DNA of 11,066 nucleotides from Jaenimonas drosophilae (lineage: Eukaryota > Euglenozoa > Kinetoplastea > Trypanosomatida > Trypanosomatidae): positions 1 to 11,066 of the forward strand of contig JASAON010001302.1 of the NCBI GenBank assembly GCA_030849065.1, in the 5' to 3' direction. This document shows, in pieces, positions 1 to 4,828 of this stretch; the stretch's first letter is position 1, and each line of letters opens with the position of its first letter. The position numbers were made by a program, and so were the translations under genes. The notes beneath the pieces are model-generated. The model had not been told where the DNA came from, searched no databases, and worked only from the letters and a program-made list of their open reading frames with translations.

Positions 1-92
1 TTGGCGATGATCTCCACGCGCTCGTTCTGCCACACGCCGACGCACGAGTACGTCGTGCCGAGGTCAATACCAATAGCACCGTCGAAGGTCAT
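1..92 (-). CDS. HSP70: Cytosolic HSP70 chaperone, N-terminal fragment (cut by window edge)
   Basis: HSP70 is an ATP-driven chaperone that binds unfolded segments of client proteins in the cytosol. Only the first 30 codons and two bases are in the window; the rest lies beyond position 1. The visible protein starts [20 protein letters not shown] and continues [10 protein letters not shown]. It contains the first HSP70 signature (IDLGTTYS), which forms the phosphate-binding loop of the nucleotide-binding domain. This is the typical start of trypanosomatid cytosolic HSP70. The ATG at 92-90 is chosen because it gives the family N-terminus exactly and follows a pyrimidine tract and AG at 193-173. 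A stretch of 23 bases (40-62) is identical to 6849-6871 in the divergent HSP70 upstream, so the two are paralogues. HSP70 is often a tandem array in kinetoplastids, but the window does not show whether that holds here. Confidence 0.95.
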   Translation of the reverse strand, partial: MTFDGAIGIDLGTTYSCVGVWQNERVEIIA

Positions 93-172
93 CGTTGTGG
101 AAGTTGTTGTTGGCTGGGGAGGTGGTTGTAGTTAGGTGTATTTGTAGATCTGAGTAACAGTGTAGTGTGGGT

Positions 173-193
173 CTACGAAGGAGAAAGAAGGGA
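173..193 (-). promoter_or_regulatory. Candidate spliced-leader acceptor of the canonical HSP70
   Basis: Read on the minus strand, positions 193-177 are almost all pyrimidine (CCTTCTTTCTCCTTC) and are followed by GTAG. The AG falls at 174-173. It is the first AG after the tract and would leave an 81-base 5' leader before the HSP70 ATG. A second, later AG after CCCC lies nearer the start. The tract-plus-first-AG rule is established for kinetoplastids; its use here is inferred. Confidence 0.5.
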
Positions 194-568
194 TGTGTCA
201 AGATGTTTGAGTGTGTGCGCGTGGGTGGAATACGGAGGAAGTGGATGAAGAGGACGTCACGCATGGATAGAATGTGGTCAGTGTGAGTTTTGTTTGGTGT
301 AAATGGAAGCAAGCGAGTTGGTGTGATGTAAGGTACGGGATGATCACTACTTTGGGCAAAAAGTCTTGGATAGTGGCATGTGTCCACGTAAAGGGGGGGG
401 GGGTGGCGTTGCTCGTGAGGCGGTGTCACAGGTGGCGGGCATGGGGGAATAGCATCGTCTTGTGGTTGCGATGGAGTGTGGTCATATCATTTTTTGAAAA
501 GTGTAGCGTGTGGGATGTACCCGGCAAAATGTTTGATGGCATGTTGAGGTGGGCTTAACCCAGATGAT

Positions 569-609
569 GTATAATAATATAGTATAATATATAGTATATA
601 TAGTATAAC
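569..609. repeat. AT-rich block with repeated AGTATA
   Basis: About 41 bases made almost only of A and T, with AGTATA at 581-586, 593-598 and 602-607. It stands out from the otherwise GC-moderate surroundings. I assign it no function. Confidence 0.6.
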
Positions 610-1422
610 AACGCAATTGACTTATATCATGTCAAAGTCAAAAGTTATAGTGGACGAGGATGGCGGCAGTGGCTAGCGTGGCTTGTGTTAAGCATAGTGG
701 CGCCGTTTAAGAATCTAGAGGGTAGATGAGTGACCCACAATGGACACTAGGCCATGCGTCGTTCTTGTTGCTTGGACGTCTCCAAAAAAAAGTGACGACG
801 TTGTCCAGTGGACGAGGCGGCCGACTTGCTCAGTCAAACAGTCGGCGGCGTTGGTAGTCCCCCGTAGCCGGCCAATAAACTGCATTTGTGGTAGGTGTGG
901 CCACTACATCTGGAACAGTGATGAAGTGCCAACGTCTTCCACTGAGGAGGCCTTGGCTCTTTCGGCGGACGGAGAATGTGTGCGGTGTTGGTGTGGGGAG
1001 CAGTATCTGACACTAAGAACGGTTGATGGTGTAAAAGGAATTCTTAGATGATGTATATGCGTGTGTTGCCGCTGTTTTGTAGATTTAAAAGGGGAAGGAG
1101 AGGAACGTAGTCAGAACCATGCGTATCTGTGCTGTGCATCGTTTCATGGCATCGCCCCCCCCCCCACGTTGACTGTGGAGCTGATCAGGAGAGCTGCTTC
1201 TATTGTGCCGTGCGTGTGCCCGCGTGGTGGCCATGCATCCCATACAACACACACACACGCACACACCTGTCAGACAGCATCATGAGATTTCGTCGTCATT
1301 GATGAAGAGAAATACAACATATGATATTATGAATTAATAGAGTTAATAGTGTAGTGAACACATTTACTGACCGTATCTCCAAGGATGGAGGAAGTTATGT
1401 CAATGCTTGTGTGGCTTTTTCA

Positions 1423-1893
1423 TCACGATGGTACAGCATCGGGGAGGTCAGGCAGACAGTCTTCGACGGATGAAGCGCTCTTTTGGTACGTTATTGCGAG
1501 CTTCGCTACCTTCACTACACCGACCAAGGTGGGGCCACGCACCAGAAATAAAATCACATCCTTCATTGTGAGCTCCCCTTCCTTGTCCAGCTCCTGCCGA
1601 AGACCACACGCGACATTCATGATAAACTGAATCCCTCTCTGTGCAAGTTCCGGAGCTTGGCGCACATAATCAACGGTGACATGCGCGAGGTTTTTAACCG
1701 GTCGTACGGCATCTTCGACGGTCTCCGCTACATGCTCTGCTCTACGCACAAAATCTGCAATGGCCTGAATATTATCCAACAACTTCTTCACGGCTGCGAC
1801 ACCCTTGGAGCCGTAGACCGCTCCGGCACCGACAATCAACGCTCCACCAGCGATAAAACACACAGTCTTGAAGTTTAGGCGAGGAAACCCCAT
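1423..1893 (-). CDS. Unknown 156-residue protein with one N-terminal membrane helix
   Basis: I do not recognise this protein. It starts MGFPRLNFK and then has a Gly/Ala-rich hydrophobic segment at residues 10-28 (TVCFIAGGALIVGAGAVYG), which could be a membrane anchor or an uncleaved signal. Residues 30-105 alternate charged and small hydrophobic residues, as in amphipathic helices. A second moderately hydrophobic stretch lies at 112-135. The C-terminus is acidic and Pro-rich. The frame is open for 34 more codons upstream, but those codons cover the pyrimidine tract and CACACAG acceptor at 1970-1944, which would be removed by trans-splicing, so the ATG at 1893-1891 is the better start. The leader would be about 50 bases. 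Residue 3 is Phe, which argues against N-myristoylation despite Gly2. The stop is TGA. Coding status rests on frame length, amino-acid make-up and the acceptor. Confidence 0.72.
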   Translation of the reverse strand: MGFPRLNFKTVCFIAGGALIVGAGAVYGSKGVAAVKKLLDNIQAIADFVRRAEHVAETVEDAVRPVKNLAHVTVDYVRQAPELAQRGIQFIMNVACGLRQELDKEGELTMKDVILFLVRGPTLVGVVKVAKLAITYQKSASSVEDCLPDLPDAVPS

Positions 1894-1943
1894 TTGCTTC
1901 TCCTGTGCCTGTGTGTTGTCTGTGTGAGGGAAAAATGGCTTGT

Positions 1944-1970
1944 CTGTGTGGCAGAGGAAAAAAAAGCAGG
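1944..1970 (-). promoter_or_regulatory. Candidate spliced-leader acceptor of the 156-residue gene
   Basis: On the minus strand, a CCTGC + T8 + CCTCTGC tract runs into CACACAG, with the AG at 1945-1944. This is the clearest acceptor-like site in the window. It lies 50 bases before the chosen ATG and decides the start of that gene. Confidence 0.6.
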
Positions 1971-2090
1971 AATAAGAGATGAAACGTGGCATCAAGACGC
2001 TTGGTGACTAACACCACACTAGCGGTGCTTAGAAGTGAAGAGGTGTAGGTAGTTGTGATGTTGGACATGATGACGATCATCATCATGAAT

Positions 2091-2111
2091 GTGTGTGTGT
2101 GTGTGTGCGTG
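2091..2111 (-). repeat. (CA)n tract just after a stop codon
   Basis: On the minus strand this is an imperfect CA repeat starting about two bases after the TAA of the beta-lactamase-like gene, so it is expected to open that 3' UTR. A similar tract follows the 177-residue gene. Confidence 0.8.
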
Positions 2112-2112
2112 C

Positions 2113-3726
2113 TTAAAAGCGCGTATGCACGTCGTGGTTCTTCCACGCACGTTCAACGCGTTGCGAGTCGAGGACGCGCTGAAATTTCATGGTCTGCCCA
2201 TCATCCTTGCCACCTTCTTCCTTCGTTGGGTTTGGTTGATCGGGTGCCAGGGCATCAATGCCAGCACGGAGAATGTGCTTGTGAAACAAGTGGTGCATCA
2301 TGCGGGTGACGTTGGTGGCGAAGAGACGCGCCCCACGTGAGCCGCAGGAGGCGATGGAGAAGCAGCCCACATCATCCTCCCACCGGTAGTCAAAGGAGGT
2401 GGCGGATGGGATTGTGTCAATGACCCCGCCAAGGATGGAGCGCCGCCCGATCCATCGATGCCGGCGTACATCGCGGAACACACCAAGCTCATAACCACGA
2501 ACAAGGGCCCCACCATCCTCGAGAGGGTGCTGTGGGAGCTTCGTGGAGGCGCCGTGAATGGCATCGATGCCGAGCAGCAGCAGCTTCGCGTACTCCTCCG
2601 GCGGTGCGTAGAGGTTCAGTGATGCGTTCCATACCGCAGCCCCCGCATTCTCTGCCGCCCCAGACGCCACAGGGGCAGAGAAGGTGTTGTGCTGTAGTGC
2701 CATGCCAGTAGGACGGTAGAAGAGCTCACTGGGGTCTCGCCACACCTTTGGAGGGCCGTAGCCCGCACCATGACACTGCGCCTTCTCAAAAAAGTGAGTG
2801 CGAATGGCATCCTCAAAGCTGGTGCCACCGAGCTGCCGCTCCACCGCGGCGATGGCGAGAGCAAATGTGGTGTGGCTGAAGCGCGCCATGCGAGCTGGCC
2901 GGCGACGAAGAAGGCCCGCCGCGCCGCGGGGCGAGGAGCGGAGATAGTGGATGAGATGCTGCCGCTGAACCGCCCCGCTTTGCACCGGGCCGTCGTGGGA
3001 GGCGGCGGAGGCGGAGAGGAAGCGGGCGACGGGGGCGTGAATATAAATCTGTGCCGCGGCACACGCATTGGGCGAGCACAACACGCGCCACGGCGATGCC
3101 CCCGCATCCGCAAGAAGTGCGCCGTCGTGAATGACGTGCTGAAAACGTAGAAGATCGCGCAGGCTCAGTTGAGGTGGAAGGAGGGGCTCCAGCTCCGGCA
3201 CATGTGCCACCACAGGGGCGTGCAAATCAATGGTGCCCTTCCCGTGGAGCTCGCAGAGGTAGGCGCTCGCGATGGGCGCGCTCAGCCCGCCGTAGACGAG
3301 CGGATCTCTCAACTTCATGTGGTTCCCCTTGTCATCCATGTGCAGAGGTCTCGAGCTGTCACGATAGCCCGCGGCGAAGCAGAACGGCCTGCCCTTATAC
3401 AAGACCCCGCCATGATAGCCGGGGGCGGCACGCAGAAGTTGGCTGTGACCCGTCACGAGGACGTGGGCCATCTCCAACACACTGCGAATCACGGGCGGGG
3501 TGTCATTGCCCGCCATGCTGCGGTAGGCCTCCTCCTGCGAGACGTGAGCGCGGCCACGTGGCAGCGATTCAGCCGCCACCTCCTCTTGGGATTTTACGGG
3601 CGGAAAGTTGATGCCAATCGATGATGATGATGATGATGAAGATGTTGATGATGATGTTGTTGGTGTTGTTGTACTCGATGCGGCCGTCTGTGCCGTCACA
3701 CTTTTATGTGATGAGGTGGACGTCAT
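2113..3726 (-). CDS. Beta-lactamase-fold (serine hydrolase family) protein, probably catalytically inactive
   Basis: A 537-residue protein. Residues 1-36 are Ser/Thr-rich and look disordered. The following fold resembles the beta-lactamase / penicillin-binding / LACTB family: a PGYHGGVLYKGRPF strand pair near 102, the segment YGGLSAPIASAYLCEL then GTIDLHAPV near 145-172, and RFSHTTFALAIAAVERQLGG at 282-301 followed by FEDAIRTHFFE. In active members the first region carries Ser-x-x-Lys and the RFS region is followed by Tyr-Ser-Asn. Here the first is GLSA or SAPI with no Lys, and the second is His-Thr-Thr (285-287). The expected His-Ser/Thr-Gly near the C-terminus seems to read Arg-Arg-Ser (428-430). 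I infer a pseudoenzyme, perhaps a binding or structural protein. There is no clear signal peptide. The ATG at 3726-3724 is chosen; 26 more codons are open upstream but contain no ATG and cover the likely acceptor. The stop is TAA. The fold was assigned by eye. Confidence 0.8.
   Translation of the reverse strand: MTSTSSHKSVTAQTAASSTTTPTTSSSTSSSSSSSSIGINFPPVKSQEEVAAESLPRGRAHVSQEEAYRSMAGNDTPPVIRSVLEMAHVLVTGHSQLLRAAPGYHGGVLYKGRPFCFAAGYRDSSRPLHMDDKGNHMKLRDPLVYGGLSAPIASAYLCELHGKGTIDLHAPVVAHVPELEPLLPPQLSLRDLLRFQHVIHDGALLADAGASPWRVLCSPNACAAAQIYIHAPVARFLSASAASHDGPVQSGAVQRQHLIHYLRSSPRGAAGLLRRRPARMARFSHTTFALAIAAVERQLGGTSFEDAIRTHFFEKAQCHGAGYGPPKVWRDPSELFYRPTGMALQHNTFSAPVASGAAENAGAAVWNASLNLYAPPEEYAKLLLLGIDAIHGASTKLPQHPLEDGGALVRGYELGVFRDVRRHRWIGRRSILGGVIDTIPSATSFDYRWEDDVGCFSIASCGSRGARLFATNVTRMMHHLFHKHILRAGIDALAPDQPNPTKEEGGKDDGQTMKFQRVLDSQRVERAWKNHDVHTRF
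3620..3672. repeat. GAT/ATC and TTG microsatellite inside a gene
   Basis: Repeated ATG/GAT triplets pass into TTG-rich triplets on the plus strand. On the minus strand they encode the Ser/Thr-rich N-terminal stretch of the beta-lactamase-like protein. Triplet periodicity keeps the frame open whatever the copy number. Confidence 0.85.
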
Positions 3727-3765
3727 CGTGGCTAATTTCCCTTCGATAAGTTCGTTGGCCTCCTT

Positions 3766-3804
3766 CTGCCACAGTTCCAGCAGCACGCGAGGGAGGAGGT
3801 GAGA
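3766..3804 (-). promoter_or_regulatory. Candidate spliced-leader acceptor of the beta-lactamase-like gene
   Basis: On the minus strand, TCTCACCTCCTCCCTC (3804-3789) is followed by the first AG at 3767-3766, after TGTGGC. This leaves a 39-base leader before the chosen ATG. A weaker tract with GGTAG lies farther upstream, near 3822-3836. Confidence 0.4.
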
Positions 3805-3837
3805 TACCTACGTTGACGTACTACCAAGAAGCAAAAG

Positions 3838-3853
3838 ATATATATATATATAA
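3838..3853. repeat. (TA)n microsatellite
   Basis: Seven or so TA units in the gap between the 177-residue and beta-lactamase-like genes. The same gap (3727-4042) also holds a short GAT run near 3936-3951 and (GT)n at 4022-4035. It contains no other gene that I can support. Confidence 0.8.
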
Positions 3854-4021
3854 CAAGATGAAGTACATCATGACCAACACAACCATGAACAAAATGTGGC
3901 TCTCTTGGCTGAGAGTCCCATCACATCAGCAGAAGATGATGATGATGATGCGTATGTGTGTGTTCTTGTGTGTTATGGCGCATTATTCGTGTGTTGATGA
4001 TGCATTAGGAAGCTGTGTGGT

Positions 4022-4035
4022 TGTGTGTGTGTGTG
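4022..4035 (-). repeat. (CA)n tract just after a stop codon
   Basis: On the minus strand, seven CA units begin about seven bases after the TAG of the 177-residue gene, inside its expected 3' UTR. Confidence 0.8.
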
Positions 4036-4042
4036 AGCCCGA

Positions 4043-4576
4043 CTACGCCACACGCTGCTTCGATGCCAGCAGGTTCAGCAGCTCATCGGCAGAGTCTTCG
4101 GCCACCGTGGCCGTACTGCCATGGAGGTGCGCCTGGAACTTGGCCTGGTGTGCCCAGTGTGCCTGCAGCTTCAGCACCGAGGCGAAGGGCTCAAAGTGGG
4201 GTGGCGTGGCCACATCCTGCGCACCAGATCCACGTGGGAAGCGTGCCCGACGTGCCACAACCCAGCGTGGTGCGTCACGCTGACTATGGAAGGCCACGGC
4301 CTCCTCCACCACCGCTGGTGAATAGCCGAACTGAAGACGATCCGTTGGCAGGCCTTTGCCGTACACGTCAACGGAGCCCACGTTGAGGCCGCCACGTTGT
4401 TGGTGCTCCGCCGAATCCTCCGCGGAGGTGGAGAAGGCCGCGGCGAGGGCCTGCTTCAGCACCTCCTCCTTGGTGGCCTCGACGGGCTTCTTCTTCTTGG
4501 CCGCCATGCCACCACGTGCGGCTGACGAGGATGACGGCTGACGTACATCACGAGCGGGGTTCATTGGCTTCCCCAT
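4043..4576 (-). CDS. Unknown 177-residue protein, basic N-terminus
   Basis: I recognise no family. The protein has a low-complexity start (MGKPMNPARD, then a Ser/Ala stretch) and a lysine cluster AAKKKK at 25-30. A likely helix follows at 34-50 (TKEEVLKQALAAAFS), then a mixed region with aromatic residues (VDVYGKGLPTDRLQFGY, 69-85; PRWVVARRARFPRG, 103-116). The C-terminal part is helical, rich in Ala, His and Gln (131-151), and ends in a short amphipathic helix ELLNLLASKQ. There is no membrane segment. The ATG at 4576-4574 is chosen because the frame upstream of it runs through a CA-rich acceptor ending at 4618. Starts at 4564 and 4507 are possible alternatives. It sits between the divergent HSP70 and the beta-lactamase-like gene on the same strand. 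The stop is TAG. Frame length, composition and acceptor support coding. Confidence 0.7.
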   Translation of the reverse strand: MGKPMNPARDVRQPSSSSAARGGMAAKKKKPVEATKEEVLKQALAAAFSTSAEDSAEHQQRGGLNVGSVDVYGKGLPTDRLQFGYSPAVVEEAVAFHSQRDAPRWVVARRARFPRGSGAQDVATPPHFEPFASVLKLQAHWAHQAKFQAHLHGSTATVAEDSADELLNLLASKQRVA

Positions 4577-4617
4577 GATTGTTTTGGTGTAGGTGTGTGC
4601 GTCAGAACCTAGGCTAC

Positions 4618-4655
4618 CTGTGTGTGTGTGTGGAGATGCTTGTGTGAGAGACATT
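4618..4655 (-). promoter_or_regulatory. Candidate spliced-leader acceptor with CA-rich tract
   Basis: On the minus strand, TGTCTCTCACACAAGCATCTC leads into (CA)n ending in CACAG, with the AG at 4619-4618. This leaves a 41-base leader for the 177-residue gene. An earlier AG after CACAA is also possible. The tract is CA-repeat rather than pure pyrimidine, so its strength is uncertain. Confidence 0.45.
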
Positions 4656-4828
4656 GATGCAACAAGAACATGAAGAAGAATCAATCATCATCATCATCGT
4701 GAAGTAGGAGTCCAGCATCACTGTAGTGAAGATGTGCATGACGGTGTTTGTATGTGGTGTATCATGTATGTTTGTGTTTCTTGGCCACATGGACGGAGCC
4801 ATGCACCGACACCATGACGTGGATGCGA

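Larger units (their letters stand above)
93..1422. other. Long intergenic region, no convincing gene
   Basis: This 1.3-kb gap is three or more times longer than the other gaps in the window. Read in the direction of transcription it should hold the 3' UTR of the 156-residue gene and the 5' leader of HSP70. It contains an 11-base G run (393-403), an AT-rich block with three AGTATA copies (569-609), an 11-base C run (1155-1165) and a short (CA)n tract near 1249-1266. The only minus-strand frame of note runs over the HSP70 leader and has no protein-like composition. On the plus strand a 103-codon frame at 740-1051 encodes two cysteine clusters and is discussed as a finding. It has no pyrimidine-tract acceptor and would run against every other gene, so I do not call it a gene. 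Confidence 0.6.

Noticed and set aside
64..429. Minus-strand 121-codon frame overlapping the HSP70 start
   Set aside because: It runs through the HSP70 leader and acceptor in another frame, is rich in His, Pro and Thr from CA-rich DNA, and has no protein-like pattern.
1061..1285. Plus-strand 74-codon frame with several cysteines
   Set aside because: Part of its sequence is translated C11 and (CA)n repeats; no motif spacing and no acceptor.
1772..2146. Minus-strand 124-codon frame
   Set aside because: It overlaps the 156-residue gene out of frame and the (CA)n tract; the poly-His/Thr and Met runs come from microsatellites.
2616..3113. Minus-strand 165-codon frame
   Set aside because: A shadow frame of the beta-lactamase-like gene, dominated by Arg, Pro and Ser as expected from GC-rich shifted coding sequence.
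3169..3624. Two overlapping plus-strand frames of about 150 codons
   Set aside because: Antisense to the beta-lactamase-like gene; both are open only because of its codon bias.
2113..3726. Active beta-lactamase or antibiotic-resistance gene
   Set aside because: The nucleophile-lysine pair and the tyrosine motif are missing in the aligned positions, and the gene sits in a eukaryotic cluster.
3727..3807. N-terminal extension of the beta-lactamase-like protein
   Set aside because: The frame is open, but it has no ATG and includes the likely acceptor, so it should be absent from the mature mRNA.
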